64,000 nt of DNA, taken from the NCBI GenBank assembly GCA_020636095.1, contig JACJYN010000002.1, positions 1,364,001-1,428,000 on the forward strand, written 5' to 3'. How positions within the stretch are numbered: position 1 is the first letter of the stretch; the number at the start of each line of letters is the position of its first letter. Source of the DNA: Lewinellaceae bacterium. Lineage in GTDB: Bacteria > Bacteroidota > Bacteroidia > Chitinophagales > Saprospiraceae. Below the pieces are notes generated by a model. The model saw only the letters and a list, made by a program, of their open reading frames with translations. It had not been told where the DNA came from and made no database searches. Position numbers and translations under genes: made by a program. Of the stretch, positions 1 through 8,024 are shown piece by piece.

Positions 1-1997
1 GGGGGCGCTACGACTTTTCAGGAAATTCAAGCCTCACCACCGAAGTGGCCTTCAGCCGCAATGACCTCAACCGCTTTTCCAGCCTGGATAGCGAGGACGA
101 CCTGGGGCTGGCCGCTTTCACCGAGTTCAACCGCACCTTCTCCCTGGGACGGGACAGCTCGGGCTGGCAGCTGGCGTCCAACCTGAGCTACGAGTTCGTA
201 CACGAGAACTTCGAACCGCTCAACCCCTACCGCAACCCGGAATTCCTCCGCGACTGGAACCTGGCCAATGTGCAGGGAGTGGGGCAGGTGCAGCGGGCTC
301 AGGAGCAAATTGGCAGGGGTGGGCTTAGCCTTCGCAAGGCCGGCCTGGGCAGCCTCCGCTACGAGTTCAGCGGCTTCCTCCGCGACACCCTCTACACAGG
401 AACCCGCCATCAGCTACGCCTGCGCAGCCTGGCCCGCAACTGGGAGGTAGATCTCGACGGCAGCCTCCTGCAAACGGAGAGCCAGGGGCAGCGCACTCGT
501 TTCCTGAGGCCGCGGGGCGCCATCGCCCGGTCTTTTCCCCAACTGGGCGGCCTGCGCATCGGCGCATCCGGCGAGCAGGAAAAAAGCAGCCGCTTCACCG
601 ACGGGGCCGATACCCTGCAGGCCACCAGCTTTTACTACAACCGCTACCGCCTCTTTGTGGAAAATCAATCTCAGGAAAAGTACAAGTACGGCGCCAGCTT
701 CAGCCAGCGGATCGACTACGCGCCGGTATCCGACGCTTTTGAAAGCAGCACAACCGCCACCGAGGCCAACGTCAACGGCAGCTGGGAACTTCGGGGCCGG
801 CATAACCGCATGCAACTAGCCGGTAACCTCACCTACCGGCAGCTGGTGATTGACCAGCCGGGTAGCACCAACCAGGAGCCCGGCGAGACCTTCCTCGGGC
901 GGTCCGACCTCAGCCTGAGCCTGGCCAAGGGCGTATTGCAGTCTTCCACTACCTACGAAATCGGTTCGGGGCAGGAACCCAAAGTGGAGTTCACCTACAT
1001 ACGGGTCAACCCCGGCGAGGGCAGCTATATCTGGCTGGATTCGCTGTACAACAACGACGGCATCATCCAACCCAACGAGATGGAGATCGCTCCCTTCCAG
1101 GACCTGGCCGACTACGTGCGCATCACCGCCGTCACCGATGATTTTATCCGGACCGACAACGTCAACCTCAACCAGAGCCTGCGCATCAGCCCCAAGGCCA
1201 TCTGGTACAACCAGGAGGGCCTGCGGCGCTTGATGGCGCGCCTGTCCACTATTTCCACCCTTAGCATTAAACGCAAGACCCAGAAGGCGGAGGGCGTCAC
1301 GCCCTACAACCCCTTCCAGCTCGATGTGGCGGATACCGCCCTGGTGGCTGTCACCTCCAACATCCGCAACGTGCTCTTTTTCAATCAGGCAGACCCCACC
1401 TATGACTTGCAGCTGGGCATGACGGACAACCGCAATAAGTTCGTGCAGACTTCCGGCTTCGAGAGCCGCCGCAACAGCGAACAGTACCTGCAGGGCCGCT
1501 GGAACATCTCCCGCAGCTGGAGCACTCGCCTGTCACTCACCCAGGGCCTGCGCACCAGCGACTCCGAGTTTTTCAACAACAAGGACTATCGCATCGGGTC
1601 GCTGAAGCTCTCCCCAGAGCTATCCTTCCTGCCGGGCAAAAACTTCCGGACAACCCTGAAGTACCAATTGCAACTAGATGAAAATACCCTGGAACAGGGC
1701 GGTGAAACGGCCCGCAACCACGATTTCAACCTGGACGCCCGCTACAACCGCTCTACCAAAAGCACGGTACAACTGAAAGTGTCCTACGTGCAGGTCAAAT
1801 TCGAGGGGAATCCCAACTCGCCGGTCGGCTTCGCCATGCTCAACGGACTGCAGCGCGGCCAGAACTTCCTCTGGAACCTCAGCCTGGACCGGCAACTGGC
1901 CCGAAACATTCAGCTGCGCATCAGTTATGAAGGACGAAAGACGGGGGAGGCCCGGGTGGTGCATACGGGGAGGGCGCAGGTGGCGGCGAATTTTTGA
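1..1997 (+). CDS. Outer-membrane beta-barrel-like protein, C-terminal part (5' end outside window)
   Basis: The reading frame is open to the left window edge (in phase from base 3), so about 665 residues of a longer protein are present and the true start is not visible. The sequence is rich in alternating polar/aromatic stretches such as LRYEFSGFLRD and LSLSLAKGVLQSSTTYEI, and ends in a run of amphipathic strands finishing with a terminal phenylalanine (QVAANF), as outer-membrane barrels often do. An Asp/Asn-rich loop (SLYNNDGIIQPNE) lies near the middle. No plug or TonB box is in the visible part. I read it as a large surface barrel of the Bacteroidota; the family is not recognised. The stop is followed within about 5 bases by the 52-bp array. 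Confidence 0.6.
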   Translation, partial: GRYDFSGNSSLTTEVAFSRNDLNRFSSLDSEDDLGLAAFTEFNRTFSLGRDSSGWQLASNLSYEFVHENFEPLNPYRNPEFLRDWNLANVQGVGQVQRAQEQIGRGGLSLRKAGLGSLRYEFSGFLRDTLYTGTRHQLRLRSLARNWEVDLDGSLLQTESQGQRTRFLRPRGAIARSFPQLGGLRIGASGEQEKSSRFTDGADTLQATSFYYNRYRLFVENQSQEKYKYGASFSQRIDYAPVSDAFESSTTATEANVNGSWELRGRHNRMQLAGNLTYRQLVIDQPGSTNQEPGETFLGRSDLSLSLAKGVLQSSTTYEIGSGQEPKVEFTYIRVNPGEGSYIWLDSLYNNDGIIQPNEMEIAPFQDLADYVRITAVTDDFIRTDNVNLNQSLRISPKAIWYNQEGLRRLMARLSTISTLSIKRKTQKAEGVTPYNPFQLDVADTALVAVTSNIRNVLFFNQADPTYDLQLGMTDNRNKFVQTSGFESRRNSEQYLQGRWNISRSWSTRLSLTQGLRTSDSEFFNNKDYRIGSLKLSPELSFLPGKNFRTTLKYQLQLDENTLEQGGETARNHDFNLDARYNRSTKSTVQLKVSYVQVKFEGNPNSPVGFAMLNGLQRGQNFLWNLSLDRQLARNIQLRISYEGRKTGEARVVHTGRAQVAANF

Positions 1998-2000
1998 GGG

Positions 2001-3386
2001 GGAGCGGTATTCGGAGTTCGCTGTTCGGTATTCGGAGTTCGGGGACGTTCTGGGAGCGGTATTCGGAGTTCGCTGTTCGGTATTCGGAGTTCAGGGATGT
2101 TCTGGGAGCGGTATTCGGAGTTCGCTGTTCGGTATTCGGAGTTCAGGGACGTTCTGGGAGCGGTATTCGGAGTTCGCTGTTCGGTATTCGGAGTTCAGGG
2201 ATGTTCTGGGAGCGGTATTCGGAGTTCGCTGTTCGGTATTCGGAGTTCGGGGACGTTCTGGGGAGCGGTATTCGGGGTTCGCTGTTCGGTATTCGGAGTT
2301 CGGGGACGTTCTGGGAGCGGTATTCGGAGTTCGCTGTTCGGTATTCGGAGTTCGGGGACGTTCGGGGAGCGGTATTCGGAGTTCGCTGTTCGGTATTCGG
2401 AGTTCAGGGATGTTCTGGGAGCGGTATTCGGAGTTCGCTGTTCGGTATTCGGAATTCAGGGATGTTCTGGGAGCGGTATTCGGGGTTCGCTGTTCGGTAT
2501 TCGGAATTCAGGGACGTTCTGGGAGCGGTATTCGGAGTTCGCTGTTCGGTATTCGGAATTCAGGGATGTTCTGGGAGCGGTATTCGGGGTTCGCTGTTCG
2601 GTATTCGGAGTTCAGGGACGTTCTGGGAGCGGTATTCGGAGTTCGCTGTTCGGTATTCGGAGTTCAGGGATGTTCTGGGAGCGGTATTCGGGGTTCGCTG
2701 TTCGGTATTCGGAATTCAGGGATGTTCTGGGAGCGGTATTCGGGGTTCGCTGTTCGGTATTCGGAATTCAGGGATGTTCTGGGAGCGGTATTCGGAGTTC
2801 GCTGTTCGGTATTCGGAGTTCAGGGATGTTCGGGGAGCGGTATTCGGGGTTCGCTGTTCGGTATTCGGAATTCAGGGACGTTCTGGGAGCGGTATTCGGA
2901 GTTCGCTGTTCGGTATTCGGAGTTCAGGGATGTTCTGGGAGCGGTATTCGGAGTTCGCTGTTCGGTATTCGGAGTTCAGGGATGTTCTGGGAGCGGTATT
3001 CGGGGTTCGCTGTTCGGTATTCGGAATTCAGGGATGTTCTGGGAGCGGTATTCGGAGTTCGCTGTTCGGTATTCGGAGTTCAGGGATGTTCTGGGAGCGG
3101 TATTCGGAGTTCGCTGTTCGGTATTCGGAGTTCAGGGATGTTCTGGGAGCGGTATTCGGGGTTCGCTGTTCGGTATTCGGAATTCAGGGATGTTCTGGGA
3201 GCGGTATTCGGGGTTCGCTGTTCGGTATTCGGAATTCAGGGATGTTCTGGGAGCGGTATTCGGAGTTCGCTGTTCGGTATTCGGAATTCAGGGATGTTCT
3301 GGGAGCGGTATTCGGGGTTCGCTGTTCGGTATTCGGAATTCAGGGATGTTCTGGGAGCGGTATTCGGAGTTCGCTGTTCGGTAGGG
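2001..3386 (+). repeat. Tandem array, 27 units of 52 bp, built from TTC-heptads
   Basis: Unit starts (AGCGGTATTC) fall at 2003, 2055, 2107 and so on to 3356: 26 steps of 52 bp plus one extra G near 2263, so 27 units with the last cut short. Each unit is itself made of 7-bp blocks beginning TTC (TTCGGAG, TTCGCTG, TTCGGTA, TTCGGAG), then a 10-bp and a 14-bp block. Units vary at three places: GGAG/GGGG in the first block, GGAG/GGAA in the fourth, and CAGGGATG, CAGGGACG or CGGGGACG after it. The CGGGGACG form occurs only in units 1, 5, 6 and 7, at the 5' end. There are no unique spacers, so this is not CRISPR. Because 52 is not a multiple of 3, all three forward frames stay open by chance. Confidence 0.97.
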
Positions 3387-3453
3387 ACTGGCTAACAGCG
3401 AACTTGCGAACAGCGAACAGCGAACTTGCGAACAGCGAACAGCGAACAGCGAA
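3369..3453. repeat. Inverted TTCG-heptads closing the 52-bp array; potential hairpin
   Basis: The last array unit contains GTTCGCTGTT (3369-3378) and is followed after 15 bases by its exact complement AACAGCGAAC (3394-3403). From 3394 to 3453 the sequence is a run of CAGCGAA / CTTGCGAA blocks, which on the other strand read TTCGCTG and TTCGCAAG: the same heptads as in the array, in opposite orientation. The junction can form a 10-bp stem with a 15-base loop and several alternatives by sliding. A terminator role for the upstream gene is possible but there is no T-run directly after it. Confidence 0.75.
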
Positions 3454-3580
3454 GCCCGGTACAAGCATCCTGACACTTCCAGCGGGTATCCCAAGGTTTA
3501 AAAAACCAAACGTCCGCCACTTTTTCCTCCCAAAAGCAACCGAACGCCCTTTTTTTTGTTCTTCAAATCAAAAAAGGTAC

Positions 3581-4492
3581 ATGCAGAAATTTTGTTATTC
3601 CCTATTCCTTACTCTCCTGGCCATTGGCGCGTGGGCGCAGCCTGCCAGCTCTGCCAAATACGCGCCGACTGCTGAAGAGAATGCCTTGCTCTGGGAAATC
3701 AGCGGCAAGGATTTGCAGCAGCCCTCCTATCTTTATGGCACCATCCACATGATCGGCAAGGAGGATTTTTTCCTGACGGATGCTACGAAGCAGGGCCTCG
3801 AAAAGGCTCAGCAGATCGCCTTTGAGATCGACATGGAAGATATGATGGATTTTACCAAGCTGATGCCGCTGATGATGAAGGCTTTCATGGCCAACGACAC
3901 GACCCTGAGCGACCTGCTTACCGAGGAGGATTATGCACTGGTCAAGGAGCATTTCGAAGCGGTAGGACTGCCCCTTATGTTCCTGGAGCGCATCAAGCCT
4001 ATGTTCCTTTCCGCTCTGGGCGGTGAAGATATGTTCAATATGGGCAGCGGTGAAGAAAGCCAGGTCGTCTCTTATGAAATGGAACTCATGCAAATGGCGC
4101 AGCAACGCAAGCTACCCATCGAAGGGCTGGAAACGGCGGAATTCCAAATGAGCATGTTCGACAGCATCCCCTACACCGTGCAAGCCCAGATGCTGGTCGA
4201 ATCGATCAAGTCGGGAGATACCGGCGACGGGCAGTTTGCTCAGATGGTGGAACTCTATAAGAACCAGGACCTGCAGGGTATGCAGGCCATGATGGCGGAC
4301 GAAGCCTCCGGCATCGGCGGCTACGAAGACCTGCTGCTGGTGCGCCGCAACCGCAACTGGATACCGGTGATGGGAAAAATGATGGTACTCAAACCCACTT
4401 TCTTTGCCGTTGGCGCCGGCCACCTGGGCGGTGATGAAGGGGTAGTAGCATTGCTGAGAGAAGCGGGGTATGTGGTAAAACCTTTAAAGTAG
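3581..4492 (+). CDS. TraB/GumN family protein, secreted
   Basis: About 303 residues. The N-terminus is a signal peptide (hydrophobic FCYSLFLTLLAIGAWA followed by QPASS). The mature part opens with the family hallmark SYLYGTIHMIGKEDF and closes with FFAVGAGHLGGDEGVVALL, the two conserved histidine/glycine motifs of TraB/GumN (haem-binding uptake Tiki superfamily) proteins, which are thought to be metalloprotease-like. The start is the ATG directly before the signal peptide. The frame is also open far upstream through the 52-bp array, so an automatic caller may extend the gene to 1994; that extension is repeat-encoded and has no support. The function in this organism is unknown. Confidence 0.9.
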   Translation: MQKFCYSLFLTLLAIGAWAQPASSAKYAPTAEENALLWEISGKDLQQPSYLYGTIHMIGKEDFFLTDATKQGLEKAQQIAFEIDMEDMMDFTKLMPLMMKAFMANDTTLSDLLTEEDYALVKEHFEAVGLPLMFLERIKPMFLSALGGEDMFNMGSGEESQVVSYEMELMQMAQQRKLPIEGLETAEFQMSMFDSIPYTVQAQMLVESIKSGDTGDGQFAQMVELYKNQDLQGMQAMMADEASGIGGYEDLLLVRRNRNWIPVMGKMMVLKPTFFAVGAGHLGGDEGVVALLREAGYVVKPLK

Positions 4493-4555
4493 ATTTAAAG
4501 TTGGTTTGTTGTCTGCTTCTCCAACAACAAACAACAGACGACTAAAACGCCCACC

Positions 4556-4768
4556 ATGCATTATAAAACGGCAACAGCCTGGATTTTCGTCTTCCTGATG
4601 TTGATAGTATTTCTTATGATTATCCACCCTTCTCCCTTTTTCATCTGGCTGGGCGCCATCGGGCTACCGGTGATGATAGTAGTGCAGGCCATAGTCGTGT
4701 TGCGCTCCAAGGAGGAAAGCAATCGCCAGTTTTCGGATGAGCAATGGTATGAGGATAGAGAGAAGTAG
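4556..4768 (+). CDS. Small two-helix membrane protein
   Basis: 70 residues with two predicted transmembrane segments (about residues 8-24 and 28-48) and a charged C-terminal tail (RSKEESNRQFSDEQWYEDREK). It lies 63 bases after the TraB/GumN gene and 36 bases before the next gene, all on the same strand, so co-transcription is plausible. The family is not recognised. Confidence 0.6.
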   Translation: MHYKTATAWIFVFLMLIVFLMIIHPSPFFIWLGAIGLPVMIVVQAIVVLRSKEESNRQFSDEQWYEDREK

Positions 4769-4804
4769 CAGGAGCTTACCTTTACGGTAAATAAAGCCAT
4801 TAAC

Positions 4805-5740
4805 ATGAAGCCTACCTGCTGCGGATTGACAGCCCTGTTCGTTGGTATTGCCATGCTGGCTCATGCCCAGGAATACCTGCCCAACCCTTCCATGGAAGGC
4901 CCCTCACGCGCCAACTTCCCGCCGGCGCCCTGGATGAACTGCGGCCCCGGCAGCAGCGCTGATACTCAACCCGGACAGTTGGGGATCACCAAGATAGCAG
5001 CCGACAACCTCACCTGTATCGGAATGGTAGCCTGGGGAGACGACCAGTTTGTGTCTCCCCAGGCAGGCAGTACCGAAGGCGTAGGGGTTTTCCTGCTCGA
5101 CACCCTTTTGGCCGGCGAGGAGTACGACCTGACTTTCTCGCTGAGCTACGACCCCGATTTCATCTGGGAAGGCATCGACTGGGGCGGCCCCTGCCGGCTA
5201 CGGATTTTTATCGGCGACGGTGAATGCAACAAAAACCAGGAAATCCACTTGTCCCAGCCCATTGACCACTATCCCTGGCGGGAGTATACTTTCCGCTTTA
5301 CGGCTTCGGGACGGGCCGACTTTCTGACCTTTGAAACGGCCTTTGCCGAGGAATCGAGCCGGCAGTCCTGCAACCTCTTCCTCGATGCCGGGCGGCTGCG
5401 CAAAAGTTATGAAACGGAACCGGAAGAACCCATGGATACGGTGTACGTGCAGCCCGACACCCTTTGTCAGGCCTACCTGCCCAACGCCTTTTCGCCCAAC
5501 AATGACGGCCGAAACGACACGTTCCGGGCCTACCTGGCCTGCGAGCCCAGCCGCTTCCAATTGTCCGTTTTCGACCGCTGGGGTGGCAAAGTATTTGAAA
5601 GTAGAAACCCTGGCCGGAGTTGGGATGGCCGCATCCGGGGAGAAGCGGCGCCCATTGGGTTATATGCTTTTGTGCTGGAATATGAATTTGGCGCAGGGCT
5701 GAAGGTACGGGAGTATGGGCAATTGTCCTTGTTGCGGTGA
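4805..5740 (+). CDS. Secreted protein with T9SS type B (CHU_C) sorting domain
   Basis: 311 residues. A signal peptide (CGLTALFVGIAMLAHAQ) precedes EYLPNPSMEG, the usual opening of Bacteroidota secreted proteins that carry a jelly-roll-like domain (about residues 20-200, with NPSME, WMNCGPGS and paired cysteines). After a short Pro/Glu linker, residues about 225-311 are a gliding-motility-associated C-terminal domain: YLPNAFSPNNDGRNDTF, VFDRWGGKVFES, WDGRIRGEAAPIGLYAFVLEY. That domain sends cargo through the type IX secretion system and to the cell surface. The protein is the minimal form: one binding-like domain plus the sorting domain. Its ligand is unknown. Confidence 0.92.
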   Translation: MKPTCCGLTALFVGIAMLAHAQEYLPNPSMEGPSRANFPPAPWMNCGPGSSADTQPGQLGITKIAADNLTCIGMVAWGDDQFVSPQAGSTEGVGVFLLDTLLAGEEYDLTFSLSYDPDFIWEGIDWGGPCRLRIFIGDGECNKNQEIHLSQPIDHYPWREYTFRFTASGRADFLTFETAFAEESSRQSCNLFLDAGRLRKSYETEPEEPMDTVYVQPDTLCQAYLPNAFSPNNDGRNDTFRAYLACEPSRFQLSVFDRWGGKVFESRNPGRSWDGRIRGEAAPIGLYAFVLEYEFGAGLKVREYGQLSLLR

Positions 5741-5796
5741 GCCACCCTGCCCGCCCCAAAGCATCACCCACCACCCGCACCGCCTCCAATCCCACC

Positions 5797-5860
5797 TGAT
5801 AAAAATCATCTCCCCTTCTGATAATTGTCATTCAGCGCTACCATGGCGGAAGCTATATTG
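5797..5860 (+). promoter_or_regulatory. Promoter with tandem Crp/Fnr-like palindromes (site 1 of 3)
   Basis: Two 12-bp dyads, TGATAAAAATCA (5797-5808) and TGATAATTGTCA (5819-5830), start exactly 22 bp apart and resemble the Crp/Fnr consensus TTGATnnnnATCAA. A -7-like TATATTGG begins at 5854, 24 bases after the second dyad, which would centre that dyad about 42 bp before transcription start (class II position). The downstream gene is the first universal stress protein at 5892. The same layout recurs at 6962 and 8025. Confidence 0.7.
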
Positions 5861-5891
5861 GGCTAGCAAGGAAACTAACAATCATTCGTAT

Positions 5892-6836
5892 ATGATGTCC
5901 TTAAGCCAAATACCTATGACGCAGTCACCAACGGCCATTCAGCCCTTCCAGGTCCGCCAGGCCATGGTTGCGCTCGAATTGGGGCCAACCGACAACAAGA
6001 TTCTGGAATACCTCGATTTCTTTACAAGGGAGATTCCCACGGGCGCAGCCTACTTCCTGCACGTGCTGCCTAAGTTCGACCTGCTCAACACCATGATGGA
6101 GCGGGAGGCCCAGGCGTTGGTCAGCAACTACGAGATCAATGACGAGGTCATCACCCGGATGGAGCGCAAGATTCGTTCGCGGCTAACGGATGAGCACACC
6201 GTACACATCGAGTTCGATGTGAAGGAAGGCAACCCCCTGGAAGAACTGCTGGAAGATACCAATGACGTTAAAGCTGACCTGGTGGTCATCGGACAAAGGA
6301 GCGGAGTCAACCAGCATGGCATTCTGGCCAAAAACCTGGCGCGCAGGGCGCCGTGCAACGCGCTGATCATTCCGGATAAGGCCAAGGCGCAGATTCGTAA
6401 GATACTGGTGCCGGTCGACTTTTCGGAGTTTTCCATCAAGGCATTGCGCACGGCGATAGCCATCAACCTGGAACTGTACGAGCCGGCAGAGATCGTATGC
6501 ATCAACATCTACGAAATCCCTAACCTCAGCGTCTACAAGATTCAGAAGACCAAAGAACAGTTTAAGGAAATGCTGGAAAAAGACCACCAGGATGCCTTCA
6601 CTGCCTTCCTCAACACACATATACCCGAGCACAAAGACAATATCAAGGTGGAATTGATTTGTCGTGAAGAACCCGGCGTAGCCCAGTACATTGTGGATTA
6701 CGCCGGCCACAACCAGGCCGACCTCATCGTGATGGGGGCCAAAGGGCACTCACAGGTTGAATTGCTGCTGATGGGCAGCGTGACGGAAAAGTTGCTGGCC
6801 ATTAATGAAAATACGCCCACACTGGTGGTGAAATAG
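5892..6836 (+). CDS. Tandem-domain universal stress protein
   Basis: About 314 residues with two Usp domains (about 20-162 and 168-314). The second domain opens with IRKILVPVDFSEFS and carries the ATP-binding signature as GAKGHSQVELLLMGS, matching G-x2-G-x9-G-S. The first domain's equivalent region (GQRSGVNQHGILAKN) lacks the spacing and the final Gly-Ser, so only the second is likely to bind nucleotide. The frame is open upstream to 5715, but that part overlaps the previous gene's end and the regulatory dyads; ATG 5892 (or 5895) follows the promoter and is preferred. It is the first gene of a stress cluster and has its own terminator at 6918-6952. Confidence 0.92.
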   Translation: MMSLSQIPMTQSPTAIQPFQVRQAMVALELGPTDNKILEYLDFFTREIPTGAAYFLHVLPKFDLLNTMMEREAQALVSNYEINDEVITRMERKIRSRLTDEHTVHIEFDVKEGNPLEELLEDTNDVKADLVVIGQRSGVNQHGILAKNLARRAPCNALIIPDKAKAQIRKILVPVDFSEFSIKALRTAIAINLELYEPAEIVCINIYEIPNLSVYKIQKTKEQFKEMLEKDHQDAFTAFLNTHIPEHKDNIKVELICREEPGVAQYIVDYAGHNQADLIVMGAKGHSQVELLLMGSVTEKLLAINENTPTLVVK

Positions 6837-6917
6837 CCCACCACCCCGAGGCGGCTCCGAAAAGACGAATCATAGCTTGGTGAATTTTTTCTATTTAGTG
6901 AGGTTAGTTTTTCGGGA

Positions 6918-6952
6918 GGCCGTCAAAGTTTTTCTTTGACGGCCCTTTTTTT
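6918..6952 (+). terminator. Rho-independent terminator after the first usp gene
   Basis: Perfect 11-bp stem GGCCGTCAAAG (6918-6928) / CTTTGACGGCC (6934-6944) with a five-T loop, followed by a seven-T run (6946-6952). It separates the first usp gene from the next promoter. Confidence 0.93.
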
Positions 6953-6961
6953 ACAGGGTAG

Positions 6962-7026
6962 TGATAAAAATCAACCCGCAGGCTGACAGTTGTCAGCCGG
7001 GCCGGGCCCGCAAAAGGCTAGTTTTG
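6962..7026 (+). promoter_or_regulatory. Promoter with tandem Crp/Fnr-like palindromes (site 2 of 3)
   Basis: TGATAAAAATCA (6962-6973) and TGACAGTTGTCA (6984-6995) start 22 bp apart. The second dyad is a near-perfect palindrome extended to GGCTGACAGTTGTCAGCC. A textbook Bacteroidota -7 box TAGTTTTG lies at 7019-7026, 24 bases after the second dyad. The downstream transcription unit is the small conserved protein plus the CBS-pair protein, with a leader of roughly 120 bases. Confidence 0.75.
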
Positions 7027-7152
7027 GAATGCGGCCGGAGCAAAAGTATTTTTCGCAAAAGCCCAATATTTGCCTAATGGAAAGCGTGTGTAGTGCTTTT
7101 TTTATTCAAAGGCAACACACTACGATGCTTTTACCGTATAAAGCCAAGAGTC

Positions 7153-7533
7153 ATGCTAATATCTGATGACAAGACATTCAGGGATATCCAAAAAGATTTC
7201 AATAGCAAATTTTCATACCTCAAGCTGGAATTCTATTCTTCCCAACACAGCGAAGGTGAAGGCTCGCCTGTACAGGAGCGGATTGATCCTGAGCGATTGC
7301 TGAAGGACGCCCGCCAAAAGCATACAGAAGGCAGTGTACAGGTGAAGGAGGATATGAAGGTAAGTGATTTTGAAAAGATGTTTCACGATAAGTTTGGCCT
7401 CAACGTGCAGGTTTTCCGAAAATCCGGCAACCTATGGATGCAAACGACTTCAACCGACCACTGGACGCTGGCCGAGCAAAACCGCAAGGGTGGATCCTCT
7501 GAATTACATTACAAAGAAAAATACAGAACATGA
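7153..7533 (+). CDS. Small conserved protein of the stress cluster, function unknown
   Basis: 126 residues, no signal peptide or membrane segment. It begins MLISDDKTFRDIQKDFNSKF and ends with a conserved-looking block FGLNVQVFRKSGNLWMQTT followed by DHWTLAEQNRKG. From memory, similar short proteins occur beside usp and CBS genes in other Bacteroidota, but I cannot give a family name. The open frame extends upstream to 7093, but ATG 7153 gives the natural N-terminus. Its stop overlaps the ATG of the CBS gene (ATGA, 7530-7533), so the two are translationally coupled and share the palindrome-controlled promoter. Confidence 0.8.
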   Translation: MLISDDKTFRDIQKDFNSKFSYLKLEFYSSQHSEGEGSPVQERIDPERLLKDARQKHTEGSVQVKEDMKVSDFEKMFHDKFGLNVQVFRKSGNLWMQTTSTDHWTLAEQNRKGGSSELHYKEKYRT

Positions 7534-7958
7534 CCACGTCCATCGCAAGAGTAGCTGATATTATGAGCAAGAACGTTCTTTTTGCCCATACCGGCCAGAA
7601 TTTCACTCAGTTGTGCCGCCTCTTCTTCGAGATGGACATTCACCATCTGCCGGTCGCTGACGAGGCGGGGCAACTCATTGGCATACTGAGCACCAATGAT
7701 GTGCTAAAAGCCTACGGCCGCAAGATACCGACGCTGCAACGCGCCGATGAGGCCATGCTCAACGAGCAAATTACCATTTTCGACCTGATGACCCAGAATC
7801 CGATCAGTATACCTCCCAGTACGACTCTCAAAGAGGCAGCCCAACTGCTGGCCTCCCATAACATTCAGTCTCTGCCTGTTGTGGAAGGGCAAAAAGTGGT
7901 GGGCATCGTCACCAGCCGGGATCTGATTCGTTTTTTGGCAAACAACCAAGAGACATAG
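7530..7958 (+). CDS. CBS-pair protein
   Basis: 142 residues made of two CBS domains and little else: residues about 8-62 (VADIMSKNVLFA, HHLPVADEAGQLIGILSTNDVL) and about 84-138 (IFDLMTQNPISIP, QSLPVVEGQKVVGIVTSRDLIRF). Stand-alone CBS pairs (Bateman modules) bind adenine nucleotides or NAD-type ligands and sense energy state. It overlaps the preceding gene by four bases. With the Usp proteins around it, a role as a nucleotide-sensing partner in the low-energy or low-oxygen response is a reasonable inference. Confidence 0.93.
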   Translation: MTTSIARVADIMSKNVLFAHTGQNFTQLCRLFFEMDIHHLPVADEAGQLIGILSTNDVLKAYGRKIPTLQRADEAMLNEQITIFDLMTQNPISIPPSTTLKEAAQLLASHNIQSLPVVEGQKVVGIVTSRDLIRFLANNQET

Positions 7959-7987
7959 TTAAAATTGGCTTTTGCGACTAGGACGAG

Positions 7988-8022
7988 GGGCGGCCATCAT
8001 TTCTTGATGGTTGCCCTTTTTT
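7988..8022 (+). terminator. Rho-independent terminator after the CBS gene
   Basis: A 12-bp stem with two G-T wobbles, GGGCGGCCATCA (7988-7999) / TGATGGTTGCCC (8005-8016), loop TTTCT, followed by six Ts. The T-run abuts the next Crp/Fnr-like dyad, so terminator and promoter are packed back to back. Confidence 0.88.
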
Positions 8023-8024
8023 GT

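Noticed and set aside
2001..3386. CRISPR array
   Set aside because: Units abut with no unique spacers and no cas genes are nearby; the same holds for 28855-29488 and 57401-57560.
1927..3395. Long repeat-protein ORFs (about 430-490 codons) in the 52-bp array
   Set aside because: All three forward frames are open because the unit length is not a multiple of 3; no start context, no codon bias and no conserved product.
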